In this document: positions 55,965 through 64,000 of the stretch, piece after piece
Position numbering within the stretch: position 1 is the first letter of the stretch
How the letters are laid out: each line of letters starts with the position of its first letter
Source: Caulobacterales bacterium
GTDB lineage: Bacteria; Pseudomonadota; Alphaproteobacteria; Caulobacterales; Caulobacteraceae
NCBI GenBank assembly: GCA_019510435.1
Contig: JAEKKJ010000013.1
Coordinates: 170,865-234,864, forward strand
Length of the DNA stretch: 64,000 nt
Direction of reading: 5' to 3'
Made by a program: the position numbers and the translations under genes
The notes under the pieces: model-generated
What the model was told of the DNA's origin: nothing
The model's input: the letters and a program-made list of their open reading frames with translations, nothing else
The model's database searches: none

Positions 55965-56643
55965 GCCCGTCCTGTCGATCCGCGGGCTCCAGCGCACCTA
56001 TGTCACCGCGGCGGGCCAGCTGCCGGTGCTGCGCGGCGTGGACCTGGACGTGCAGCCGGGCGAGATCGTCGGCCTGATCGGGCCGTCAGGTTCGGGCAAG
56101 TCCAGCCTGCTGCACGCGGCCGGCCTGCTGGAGCATCCCAATGGCGGGCGCATCTCGATCCTGGGAACCGACTGCTCCAACCTCGGCGAGCGGGAGCGCA
56201 CGCGGGTGCGCCTGGCGACGATCGGCTTCGTCTACCAGTTCCACCATCTGCTGCCAGAGTTCAGCGCCCTCGACAACGTGGCCCTGCCGCTGCTGATCGC
56301 CGGCCAGCCGAAGAAGGCGGCCCAGGCGCGGGCGCGGGCGCTGCTCACCGAGCTCGGCCTGGCCGAGCGGGTGGAGCACCAGCCGGCGCAGCTCTCCGGC
56401 GGCGAGCAGCAGCGGGTGGCGATCGCGCGGGCCTTGGCCAATTCGCCCCGCCTGCTGCTCGCCGACGAGCCCACCGGCAACCTCGATCCCGGCACCTCGA
56501 CCACGGTGTTCGACGCCCTCTACGCCCTGGCCCGCAAGCAGGGGGTGGCGGCTGTCGTCGCGACCCACAACCTGGAGCTCGCCCGGCACATGGACCGGGT
56601 GTTCGCCCTGAAGGACGGGCACCTGGAGCCCCACGCGCGCTGA
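55957..56643 (+). CDS. lolD: Lipoprotein-releasing ABC transporter ATPase
   Basis: 228 residues. Walker A IGPSGSGKSSLLHAAGLLE, Q loop FVYQFHHLLPEFSALDN, signature LSGGEQQRVAIARAL, Walker B LLLADEPTGNLD and H-loop VVATHNLELA. Drives lipoprotein release with LolC. Stop overlaps the next gene by one base. Confidence 0.96.
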   Translation: MNEPVLSIRGLQRTYVTAAGQLPVLRGVDLDVQPGEIVGLIGPSGSGKSSLLHAAGLLEHPNGGRISILGTDCSNLGERERTRVRLATIGFVYQFHHLLPEFSALDNVALPLLIAGQPKKAAQARARALLTELGLAERVEHQPAQLSGGEQQRVAIARALANSPRLLLADEPTGNLDPGTSTTVFDALYALARKQGVAAVVATHNLELARHMDRVFALKDGHLEPHAR

Positions 56644-57617
56644 TGCGCCTGATCATCGACACCGACACCGCCGGCGACGACGTCTTCTCGCTGATGATCG
56701 CCCTGACCCGGCCCGGGGTGACGGTGGAGGCGATCACCATCGCCCACGGCAACGTCGGCTTCGCCCAGCACGCCGAGAATGCCCTGAAGACCCTCGAGGT
56801 GTGCGGGCGGGCGGGCGAGGTCCCGGTCTACCTCGGCGCCGAGCGGCCGCTGTCGCGCGAGCCGCTGGATGCGGCCTATGTCTTCGGGGCCGACGGGATG
56901 AGCGACGCAGGCTTTCCGGCGACCGCGCAGCGCCCTGCGGCCGGCGAAGCGGCGGACGAGATCGTGCGGCGGATCCTGGCCGCGCCGGGCGAGATCACGA
57001 TCCTGGCCCAGGCGCCGCTGACCAACCTGGCGCTGGCGGTGATGCAGGCGCCGCAGATCGCCCAGGCCTGCAAGCGCCTCTGGATCATGGGCGGCACGGA
57101 CAACGGGGTCGGCAACGTCACCCCGGCCGCCGAGTACAACTTCTATGTCGACCCGGAGGCGGCCAAGATCGTGCTGGCGGCCGGCTTCGACATCTCCATC
57201 GTCACCTGGACCCTGACCCTGCAGGACGGCCTCCTGACCGAGGCGCAGTTGGCGGAGCTCGACGCGTTGGACACGCCGCGGTCGCGGTTCTTCACGGTGG
57301 TGAACCGCGCCTCGCTGGACTTCTCCCGCATGACGCAGGGGCTCGCGGGAAGTCTTCACCCCGACGCCCTGACCTGCGCCCTGATGCTGGATGAGGGCCT
57401 GGTCGTGGAGGCGGACGCCTGCACGGTAGATGTCGAGACCAAGGGCGAGCTCACCCGCGGCTACCTCAGCGTCTCCCATCCGATCCTGCCCGACGCTGAG
57501 CTGGCCGACCCCAGCCTGACCCGCCGCCCGCCCAACGCCCGGGTCATCAAGCGCGCCGACCGGGCTGGATTCTTCCGCACGATGAGGGCCGCTCTGGCCT
57601 CAGCGAAGGCGGCTTGA
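56643..57617 (+). CDS. Nucleoside hydrolase (IUNH family)
   Basis: 324 residues. Metal-binding motif LIIDTDTAGDDVFSL holds the Asp cluster of inosine-uridine hydrolases, with Thr in place of the usual Pro of DTDPG. TILAQAPLTNLALAVMQAPQ and MGGTDNGVGNVTPAAEYNFY follow the family. Cleaves ribonucleosides to base and ribose; specificity unknown. Coupled to lolD by TGATG, though functionally unrelated. Confidence 0.9.
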   Translation: MRLIIDTDTAGDDVFSLMIALTRPGVTVEAITIAHGNVGFAQHAENALKTLEVCGRAGEVPVYLGAERPLSREPLDAAYVFGADGMSDAGFPATAQRPAAGEAADEIVRRILAAPGEITILAQAPLTNLALAVMQAPQIAQACKRLWIMGGTDNGVGNVTPAAEYNFYVDPEAAKIVLAAGFDISIVTWTLTLQDGLLTEAQLAELDALDTPRSRFFTVVNRASLDFSRMTQGLAGSLHPDALTCALMLDEGLVVEADACTVDVETKGELTRGYLSVSHPILPDAELADPSLTRRPPNARVIKRADRAGFFRTMRAALASAKAA

Positions 57618-57664
57618 CCCGCTCCGTGTTCACCGCGCCATCTGCGCTGTGGCGCCCACCTCTG

Positions 57665-57688
57665 TCCGCCGGTTCTTCCGCCGGCGGA
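57665..57688. terminator. Hairpin between convergent genes
   Basis: TCCGCCGG (57665-57672) and CCGGCGGA (57681-57688) form a perfect 8-bp stem with an eight-base loop in the gap between the nucleoside hydrolase gene and the opposing 66-aa gene. No T tract, so it may act in both directions with Rho. Function inferred from placement. Confidence 0.4.
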
Positions 57689-57737
57689 TCATCCTGCCAA
57701 CAGCGCGGTTCGACAGCCCGTCGAAAGCAGCTCGACA

Positions 57738-57938
57738 CTAGGAGCTTTTCTGCTGCTTCCGCACCTTCAACTGCTCCGCTGCCTTGAGCGTAAGGCGTCG
57801 CCCTGTGTCGTCGGTAATGTAGAGGAGTTGGCCGAGCTGCTGCTGATCTACCGCGAGATCAATCGCGTTATCGAGTGAATGCGGGCCAGTCCACACTGCG
57901 TCGCCGGCAGGGCCTCGCCAATGAACGTGGAACTTCAT
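57738..57938 (-). CDS. Small hypothetical protein, 66 aa
   Basis: ATG 57938, with only a weak GATGG upstream. The product MKFHVHWRGPAGDAVWTGPH, then a mid-section with LYITDDTGRRLTLKAAEQL and a basic tail KVRKQQKSS. No Cys or signal peptide. The compact beta/alpha pattern suggests a small cytoplasmic protein. The ORF extends upstream to 58196 but that part has unlike composition. Function unknown. GC content is lower than its neighbours, which could indicate later arrival. Confidence 0.6.
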   Translation of the reverse strand: MKFHVHWRGPAGDAVWTGPHSLDNAIDLAVDQQQLGQLLYITDDTGRRLTLKAAEQLKVRKQQKSS

Positions 57939-58099
57939 CGCGCCATCATAGGGCCGGCCGCATGTGCCCGAAACCTGCTGTGCAGCGCCAAGCCGCGCTG
58001 AAACACGGGCGGCTTGACCATGAGAACAAAAGTGGAATAAGAACGAATCCGGAACGCGTCGGCGCCTGTCCACAGGGGCCTCACAGGAAGGATGCGAGA

Positions 58100-58189
58100 A
58101 TGGTTCGTCTGGCCCGGGAATCGCTGGCGTTTGTGTCGGTGGCGAGCTTTGTCTGGATGGTCTGCGCGGTCGCGAGCCATGTGAGCTGA
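58100..58189 (+). CDS. 29-residue membrane protein upstream of dnaE
   Basis: ATG 58100 behind AGGAAGGATGCGAG. The peptide starts [19 protein letters not shown] and ends VCAVASHVS: a basic start then one hydrophobic helix. The TGA is five bases before the dnaE ATG, which has no ribosome site of its own, so dnaE may be translationally coupled to it. Short ORFs of this kind are easily missed. I believe similar peptides occur in related genomes but cannot verify here. Confidence 0.55.
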   Translation: MVRLARESLAFVSVASFVWMVCAVASHVS

Positions 58190-58194
58190 CCGCC

Positions 58195-61100
58195 ATGCGA
58201 ATGGGGGAGGCGGCATTGGCGGACGGCGGCGACGAAGGCTTCGTTCACCTCCGGGTCCGCTCGGCCTATTCGCTGCTGGAAGGCGCCATCAAGGCCGACA
58301 AGATCGGCGCCCTGGCCAAGGCCGGCGGCATGCCGGCGGTGGCGCTGGCGGATCGGGCTAACCTGTTCGGCGCCCTGGAGTTTTCCGTCGCCACCAAGGG
58401 TGACGGCGTGCAGCCCATCGTCGCCTGCGCCCTGCCGGTCAGCGGGATCGGGGAGCGCGGGTCGGACCGCTGGGCCAAGACCCCGACGGTCGTGCTGCTG
58501 GCCCAGAACGAGCGGGGCTACCTCAACCTCTGCGAACTCTCGTCCTTCGCCTATCTGGACATCGAGCCCAGCGACGAGCCGCACGTTCCGTGGAGCCGGG
58601 TGTGCGAGCACGCCGAGGGGCTGATCCTGCTCTCCGGCGGCCCGGACGGGCCGGTGGACCCGCTGCTGGCGGCCGGCAAGGTCAAGGAAGGCCGCGCCGC
58701 ACTCGCCGAGATGAAGGCCGCATTCGGCGAGCGCTTCTATGTGGAGCTGCAGCGGCACGGGACGGCGGCCGAGGCGGCGGCGGAGCCGGAGCTGGTGGCC
58801 TTCGCCTACGAAGAGGACGTGCCCCTCGTCGCCACCAACGACGTCTATTTCAAGGACGCCAAGACCCATGCGGCCCACGACGTCCTGATCTGCATCGCCG
58901 ACGGCGCCTTCGTGGGCCAGGACGAGCGGCGGCGGGTGACCTCGGAGCACTATTTCAAGTCCGCCGCCGAGATGCGGGCCCTCTTCGCCGACCTGCCGGA
59001 GGCCTGCGACAACACCCTGGATATCGCCCGGCGCTGCGCCTTCATGGTGGCCAAGCGCGACCCGCTGCTGCCGCGCTTCACCGACGACGGCCGCTCCGAG
59101 GCCGACGAGCTGGCGCACCAGGCGCGCGAGGGGCTGAAGGCGCGAATGGCCGCCGGCCGCGCCAACGTCTACCCGCTCGCCGACTACGAAGCCCGCCTGG
59201 AGCGCGAGATCCAGGTGATCACCCAGATGGGGTTCCCGGGCTACTTCCTGATCGTTTCGGACTTCATCAAATGGGCCAAGGCGCGCGGCATTCCGGTGGG
59301 GCCGGGCCGCGGCTCGGGCGCCGGCTCGCTGGTGGCCTATTCCCTGACCATCACCGACCTCGATCCCCTGCAGTACGGCCTGCTCTTCGAGCGCTTCCTG
59401 AACCCGGAGCGGGTGTCGATGCCCGACTTCGACATCGACTTCTGCCAGGAGCGGCGGGAAGAGGTGATCAGCTACGTCCAGCAGCGGTACGGGCGCGACA
59501 AGGTCGCCCAGATCATCACCTTCGGCACCCTGCAGGCGCGCGCCGTGCTGCGCGACGTGGGCCGGGTGATGCAGCTGCCGCTGGGCCAGGTGGACCGCCT
59601 GGCCAAGATGGTGCCGGCCAACCCGGCCAATCCCGTGACCCTGGCCCAGGCGATCGAGATCGAGCCGCGGCTGAAGGAGGAGCGCAAGCGCGACGAGGCG
59701 GTGGCGCGGCTGCTGGACATCTCGCTGCAGCTGGAGGGCCTTTACCGCAACGCCTCCACCCACGCCGCCGGCGTGGTGATCGGCGACCGCCCGCTGACCC
59801 AGCTGACGCCGCTCTACCGCGATCCGCGCTCGGACCTGCCGGCCACCCAGTTCAACATGAAGTGGGTCGAGAGCGCCGGCCTGGTGAAGTTCGACTTCCT
59901 GGGCCTGAAGACCCTGACCGTCATCGACCGGGCGGTGAAATACCTGGAGCAGCGCGGCGCGGCGGTGGACATGGCGGCGCTGCCGCTGGACGACCCCAAG
60001 AGCTACGAGCTGATGAGCAATGCCCTGACCATCGGGGTGTTCCAGTTCGAAGGCCAGGGCATGCGCGACGCCCTGCGCCAGCTGCGGCCGGGCACCATCG
60101 AAGAGGTCACCGCCATCGGCGCCCTCTACCGCCCGGGGCCGATGGACAACATCCCGGCCTTCATCGACTGCAAGTTCGGCCGCAAGCCCATCGACGTGCT
60201 GCATCCCACGCTGGAAGCGGTGCTGAAGGAGACCTACGGCATCATCGTCTACCAGGAACAGGTGATGCAGATCGCCCAGATCCTGGCGGGCTACAGCCTG
60301 GGCGAGGCGGACCTGCTGCGCCGGGCGATGGGCAAGAAGAAGAAGGAGGAGATGGAGCAGCAGCGGGCGCGCTTCATCTCCGGCGCCGCCGAGAAGGGTG
60401 TCTCGGCCGCCCAGGCGGGCGCGATCTTCGACCTGGTGGACAAGTTCGCGGGCTACGGCTTCAACAAGTCCCACGCCGCCGCCTACGCCGTGGTCAGCTA
60501 CCAGACGGCCTGGCTCAAGGCGAACCACCCGGTCGAGTTCTTCGCCGCCTCGATGAGCCTCGACATCGCCAACACCGACAAGCTCTCGGTGTTCTACCAG
60601 GACGCCAAGCGGTTCGGCGTGAAGATCCGCCCGCCGTGCGTGAACCGCTCGGGGGCGGACTTCGAGGTGGAGGCGGGCGAGGTGCTCTACGCCCTGGGCG
60701 CCATCCGCAACGTCGGCCTGCAGGCCATGCAGCACCTGGTCCAGGTGCGTCGCGAGGGCGGGCCGTTCACCGACATCTTCGACTTCGTGGAGCGCATCGA
60801 TCCGCGGCAGGTGAACAAGCGCACGTTCGAGACCCTGGCCCGGGCCGGCGCCTTTGATTCCATCCATCCCAACCGCGCCCAGCTGATGGACGCCGCCGAC
60901 GCCCTCGTCGCCTATGGCCAGAGCGTGGCGGCCGACCGCGCCTCCTCGCAGGCCTCGCTGTTCGGCGGCGACCAGGCGGAGGCGGCGCGGCCGCGGCTGC
61001 CCAAGACCGAGGCCTGGACGCCGACCGAGCGGCTGGATGAGGAGCTGGCGGCGGTGGGCTTTTACCTCTCCGGCCACCCGCTGGACGACATGGTGGAGGC

Positions 61101-61650
61101 GCTGCGGCGCAAGCGCACCGACCTGCTCACCGACGCCATCGCCAAGGCCGTGGCGGGCGCGGAGGCCCTGCGCATGGCGGGCGTCGTGCGCCGCAAGCAG
61201 GAGCGGCCGTCGCGCAGCGGGGAGAAGTTTGCCTTCGTGACCTTCTCCGACCCCACGGGTGAGTACGAGGTGCTGTTCCCGCCGGAATCCCTGCGCAAGC
61301 ACCGCGACCAGCTGGAGCCGGGGCGGGCGGTCTCGATCACCGTGCGCGCCAAGGCCAGCGAGGGCGAGGTGCGGTTCTTCGGCGACAATGTGGAGCCGGT
61401 CGAGAAGGCGGTCGAGAACGTCGTGGCGGGACTGCGGGTGCACGTGGCGCCTCGCAGCGCCGAGATCGAGGCCCTGAAGCGCCGGCTGGAGGGCGTCGCC
61501 AACAGCCGCGGCGGGGAGATCGTGCTCGTCGCCGGGCTGGAGGGCGGGCGCGAGGTGGAGCTGCGGCTGCCGGGGCGCTTCACCCTGGACGGGGCCGTGC
61601 GCGGCGCCCTGAAGACCGCGCCGGGCGTGGTGTTCGTCGAAGACCTTTGA
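58195..61650 (+). CDS. dnaE: DNA polymerase III alpha subunit
   Basis: 1151 residues from ATG 58195. PHP domain at the N-terminus ([20 protein letters not shown]), polymerase core with the catalytic Asp motif [15 protein letters not shown], fingers region ([20 protein letters not shown]), tandem HhH near ~830-900, then an OB domain ([20 protein letters not shown]). Replicative chain-elongating polymerase. Start chosen by length; a second ATG at 58201 is possible. Confidence 0.97.
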   Translation: MRMGEAALADGGDEGFVHLRVRSAYSLLEGAIKADKIGALAKAGGMPAVALADRANLFGALEFSVATKGDGVQPIVACALPVSGIGERGSDRWAKTPTVVLLAQNERGYLNLCELSSFAYLDIEPSDEPHVPWSRVCEHAEGLILLSGGPDGPVDPLLAAGKVKEGRAALAEMKAAFGERFYVELQRHGTAAEAAAEPELVAFAYEEDVPLVATNDVYFKDAKTHAAHDVLICIADGAFVGQDERRRVTSEHYFKSAAEMRALFADLPEACDNTLDIARRCAFMVAKRDPLLPRFTDDGRSEADELAHQAREGLKARMAAGRANVYPLADYEARLEREIQVITQMGFPGYFLIVSDFIKWAKARGIPVGPGRGSGAGSLVAYSLTITDLDPLQYGLLFERFLNPERVSMPDFDIDFCQERREEVISYVQQRYGRDKVAQIITFGTLQARAVLRDVGRVMQLPLGQVDRLAKMVPANPANPVTLAQAIEIEPRLKEERKRDEAVARLLDISLQLEGLYRNASTHAAGVVIGDRPLTQLTPLYRDPRSDLPATQFNMKWVESAGLVKFDFLGLKTLTVIDRAVKYLEQRGAAVDMAALPLDDPKSYELMSNALTIGVFQFEGQGMRDALRQLRPGTIEEVTAIGALYRPGPMDNIPAFIDCKFGRKPIDVLHPTLEAVLKETYGIIVYQEQVMQIAQILAGYSLGEADLLRRAMGKKKKEEMEQQRARFISGAAEKGVSAAQAGAIFDLVDKFAGYGFNKSHAAAYAVVSYQTAWLKANHPVEFFAASMSLDIANTDKLSVFYQDAKRFGVKIRPPCVNRSGADFEVEAGEVLYALGAIRNVGLQAMQHLVQVRREGGPFTDIFDFVERIDPRQVNKRTFETLARAGAFDSIHPNRAQLMDAADALVAYGQSVAADRASSQASLFGGDQAEAARPRLPKTEAWTPTERLDEELAAVGFYLSGHPLDDMVEALRRKRTDLLTDAIAKAVAGAEALRMAGVVRRKQERPSRSGEKFAFVTFSDPTGEYEVLFPPESLRKHRDQLEPGRAVSITVRAKASEGEVRFFGDNVEPVEKAVENVVAGLRVHVAPRSAEIEALKRRLEGVANSRGGEIVLVAGLEGGREVELRLPGRFTLDGAVRGALKTAPGVVFVEDL

Positions 61651-61661
61651 GACGCGGAGAC

Positions 61662-61684
61662 GCGCGGGCTTGCCAAGGCCGCGC
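61662..61684 (+). terminator. Weak terminator-like hairpin after dnaE
   Basis: GCGCGG (61662-61667) pairs with CCGCGC (61679-61684), followed by TTATTGT. A 6-bp stem and broken T tract make this a weak candidate. It separates dnaE from the next secreted-protein gene. Confidence 0.35.
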
Positions 61685-61723
61685 TTATTGTCGAGCTTGA
61701 ATACAACCTGAAGGGGGAGTTTG

Positions 61724-62068
61724 ATGAAGTTGCAATTTCTCACCGCGGCGATCCTGGCCGGCGCGCTCGCGAGCGGGGCGGCCGCCGCCCAGGGGACGTT
61801 CGGGCACGAGAGCCATATTCCGGCCGCGCCCGGGTTCGGCCCCCCGCCCATGCCGGGCATGCCCCAGAACGGGATGCCGTCCAACGGGGCCCCGCGCAGC
61901 AACATCGGCCACATTCCGCCGGCGCCCAGCTTCCCGGAACCGAAGCCCTTCAAGCCCTACGAGCCGCCCAAGATGGGCTCGGTCTATGAATCCCCGCGGC
62001 CGCCGGCCCAGGGCGCGAGGCCCTGCGAGCTCAGCGTCTACGTCAACGCCTGCCAGCACCACCACTGA
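61724..62068 (+). CDS. Proline-rich secreted protein
   Basis: 114 residues from ATG 61724 (AAGGGGGAGTTTG before it). A signal peptide ending at AAAAQ (residue ~22) leads to a mature region rich in Pro, Gly, Met (GFGPPPMPGMPQNG; PEPKPFKPYEPPK), two Cys (PCELSVYVNAC) and a His tail QHHH. Low-complexity exported proteins like this are often cell-envelope linkers. No family recognised. Confidence 0.75.
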   Translation: MKLQFLTAAILAGALASGAAAAQGTFGHESHIPAAPGFGPPPMPGMPQNGMPSNGAPRSNIGHIPPAPSFPEPKPFKPYEPPKMGSVYESPRPPAQGARPCELSVYVNACQHHH

Positions 62069-62289
62069 CCGCGGACCGGCTCGGCCTCATCCGCCCAACT
62101 GCCGGCGGGCGATGCGGCGCCAGGCGACCCCTCTGTCGGCCCATCCCATAGAGGTCCGGTTTCCGCCAAGCCCTGGCGCCGCGGCGATTGCTGGGCCGGC
62201 GGCCCACCGGGCATAAGATCGCTCCCGCGAAACGCTTCCGAGCCCGCGATCCAGGCGGCTTGGAGGCCAGACGAAAAACCCGCAAGCCC

Positions 62290-63282
62290 ATGCCCATCCT
62301 GTCCCGCGCCTGCCTTGCGGGCTTGCTCGCCGCGTCGATGACGGCCACCCCCGCGGCCGCCAAGGCGATCGACGACTTCGCCAGTCAGGACGGGTGCGCG
62401 CCCTCCGAGCCGGCCGCGCCCCCGCCGCGGGAGGCGCTGGACGAGGCCTGGTGGACCGGGCCGATGCTGGCGTCGGGGGCCGGCACGCTGCCGCACGGCC
62501 ACTGGCTGATCGAGCCCTACCTGTTCGACGTCCGCGGCCGGGACGGCGACACGCTGGGCTCGCTCACCTACATCCTCTACGGCCTCACCGACCGGTTCAC
62601 CGTCGGCGCGATCCCGACCTTCGCCTACAATCGCCCGGACGCCGGGCGCGACAGCTCGCGGATCGGGATCGGCGACCTGACGCTCAGCGGCCAGTACCGG
62701 CTGACCCGCTTCCGGCCCGGCCACTGGACCCCCACGACCTCGATCGTGGTGCAGGAGACCCTGCCGACCGGGACCTACGATCGGCTGCACGGCCGCGCCG
62801 CGAACGGCTTCGGCGGCGGCGCCTACGCCACCATGGTCGCGCTTTACGCCCAGACCTATGCCTGGGCCCCCAACGGGCGGGTCGTGCGCCTGCGGCTGAA
62901 CGGGTCGGCCACGGTCTCGGGCGCGACCCGGGTGACCGGCGACAGCGTCTATGGCACGGCCGCAGGCTTCCGCGGCCGCGCCAAGCCCGGGACCGACCTG
63001 ATGGTCGACGCGGCGTTCGAATACAGCGCCACCCAGAACTGGGTGCTGGCGATGGACCTGGTCTGGCGCCACGACACCGCCACCCGGGTGAGCGGCGTCG
63101 GCGCGGATGGCGGCCTGGTTCAGCTACGCGCCGCCGCTCACGACAGCCTCGCCCTGGCGCCGGCGGTCGAATACAACTTCTCGCCACGGGTCGGGGCGCT
63201 GGTCGGCCTGCGGGTCATCCCTCCCATGGACGGCCATCGAAGCTCGGTCACACCGGCGGTGGCGCTGAACATGGTCTACTGA
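62290..63282 (+). CDS. Outer-membrane beta-barrel transporter-like protein
   Basis: 330 residues from ATG 62290, chosen because it gives a signal peptide ([20 protein letters not shown] with AAAK cleavage); the frame extends upstream to 62188. Mature strands such as [32 protein letters not shown] and NSTATVSG-like alternating segments end in NMVY, a terminal aromatic. Resembles the MetA/phenol-degradation outer-membrane family. Cargo unknown. Confidence 0.7.
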   Translation: MPILSRACLAGLLAASMTATPAAAKAIDDFASQDGCAPSEPAAPPPREALDEAWWTGPMLASGAGTLPHGHWLIEPYLFDVRGRDGDTLGSLTYILYGLTDRFTVGAIPTFAYNRPDAGRDSSRIGIGDLTLSGQYRLTRFRPGHWTPTTSIVVQETLPTGTYDRLHGRAANGFGGGAYATMVALYAQTYAWAPNGRVVRLRLNGSATVSGATRVTGDSVYGTAAGFRGRAKPGTDLMVDAAFEYSATQNWVLAMDLVWRHDTATRVSGVGADGGLVQLRAAAHDSLALAPAVEYNFSPRVGALVGLRVIPPMDGHRSSVTPAVALNMVY

Positions 63283-63470
63283 GGCCCAGGGGGCGAGGGG
63301 CCCCGCCCGCCACGCGCTTGCTTTTCCGGCGCTTTCCCACTACATGCGCCGCTCCAATCCACACGCAGGCGTGCGGCGACGGCGGGGAGACATCCCGTCT
63401 CGGCGTTCCGGTCTTCCCTCGGGAAGGTTGTCTGCGGAGGTCCAACCGGAAGAAAGACGAGACACAGACT
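63283..63470 (+). promoter_or_regulatory. rpsB upstream region
   Basis: 188 bases without a gene. A GC stem (GGGCG 63291-63295 with CGCCC 63304-63308) follows the barrel gene and may end its transcript. TTGCTT (~63318) with CACTAC about 16 bases on is a possible promoter. A GGGAAGG/GTTGTC stretch lies later, and a long leader before ATG 63471 could mediate S2 autoregulation as in other bacteria (inference). Confidence 0.35.
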
Positions 63471-64000
63471 ATGGCTCTGCCTGAATTCTCCATGCGCCAG
63501 CTCCTGGAAGCCGGCGCCCACTTCGGCCACCAGACGCACCGGTGGAACCCGAAGATGGACAAGTACATCTTCGGCTCGCGCTCCAACATCCACATCATCG
63601 ACCTGTCGCAGTCGATCCCGCTGCTGCACCAGGCGCTGGTGAAGGTGCGCGAAGTCGCGGCCGGCGGCGGCCGCATCCTGTTCGTCGGCACCAAGCGCCA
63701 GGCGTCGGAGCCGATCGCCACGGCGGCGAAGCGCTGCGCCCAGTACTACGTCAACCACCGCTGGCTGGGCGGCACGCTCACCAACTGGCGCACCGTGTCG
63801 GGCTCGATCGCCCGCCTGCGCGAGCTGGACACCGTGATCGGCGGCGAGACCGGCGGCCGCTCCAAGAAGGAGCTGCTGCAGCTGACCCGCGAGCGCGACA
63901 AGCTGGAGCTGAGCCTCGGCGGCATCAAGGACATGGGCGGCATTCCCGACCTGATGTTCGTGATCGACACCAACAAGGAAGCGATCGCGATCCAGGAAGC
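63471..64000 (+). CDS. rpsB: 30S ribosomal protein S2 (3' part beyond window)
   Basis: ATG 63471 opens a frame to the right edge without a stop, 176 complete codons. The protein starts [20 protein letters not shown], an S2 signature, followed by [35 protein letters not shown] and [15 protein letters not shown]. Part of the 30S subunit near the Shine-Dalgarno-interacting platform. In alphaproteobacteria tsf normally follows; not visible here. Confidence 0.98.
   Translation, partial: MALPEFSMRQLLEAGAHFGHQTHRWNPKMDKYIFGSRSNIHIIDLSQSIPLLHQALVKVREVAAGGGRILFVGTKRQASEPIATAAKRCAQYYVNHRWLGGTLTNWRTVSGSIARLRELDTVIGGETGGRSKKELLQLTRERDKLELSLGGIKDMGGIPDLMFVIDTNKEAIAIQE

Noticed and set aside
58081..61953. 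1290-codon antisense frame opposite dnaE
   Set aside because: Same cause as above; the product is His/Arg/Gly-rich with no domain, and dnaE is unambiguous on the other strand.

Overview
The window is high-GC, almost wall-to-wall coding DNA from an alphaproteobacterium, most likely Caulobacteraceae and probably Phenylobacterium or a close relative. The evidence is family-level gene order and protein style: a complete 14-gene nuo operon followed by birA-coaX-rnj, a methylmalonyl-CoA epimerase/DUF1467/proS/lolC/lolD group, dnaE, rpsB, and a fab cluster with mltG-yicC-gmk. The genus is an inference. No plasmid, phage, IS or CRISPR structure was seen.

Layout. 1-3.2 kb: a secreted DUF4402 protein and a second secreted protein that runs off the left edge (minus strand), then a Sel1-repeat membrane protein. 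3.3-11.3 kb: a zinc alcohol dehydrogenase-like gene, then fatty-acid synthesis genes fabD-fabG-(broken acpP)-fabF, followed by mltG, yicC, gmk and a spermidine-synthase-like gene. 11.3-18.6 kb (minus strand): an XRE regulator, then an accessory cluster of a sugar-lactone-oxidase-like flavoprotein, a D-threonine-aldolase-like PLP enzyme, a TonB receptor, an MFS protein and a TetR regulator. The flavoprotein and TonB promoters share a sequence motif. 18.6-21.6 kb: a small secreted protein, a Gre-family factor, and a patatin plus 3-hydroxybutyrate dehydrogenase pair behind a PhaR-like operator (polyhydroxybutyrate turnover). 21.7-24 kb: a two-gene locus coding an 81-residue helical protein and a fused ThiF-like/YcaO cyclodehydratase, a possible RiPP or protein-modifying system. 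24-30.5 kb: a penicillin-acylase-family enzyme, a hybrid histidine kinase, a DEAD-box helicase and tRNA-Asp. 30.7-45.6 kb: nuoA-N with two extra small membrane or lipoprotein genes inside. 45.8-64 kb: birA, coaX, rnj, an aldo/keto reductase, a double-length CaiB/BaiF CoA-transferase, mce, DUF1467, proS, lolCD, a nucleoside hydrolase, dnaE, two envelope proteins, and the 5' part of rpsB.

Three copies of a palindromic element built from 9-bp units sit in intergenic gaps between co-directional genes. The housekeeping acpP lacks its first ~30 codons in this sequence, which is either an assembly deletion or a real pseudogene. Many gene pairs overlap by NTGA (ATGA, GTGA, TTGA), and this pattern guides several start choices. 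The best candidate for something undescribed is the YcaO locus at 21.7-23.8 kb.
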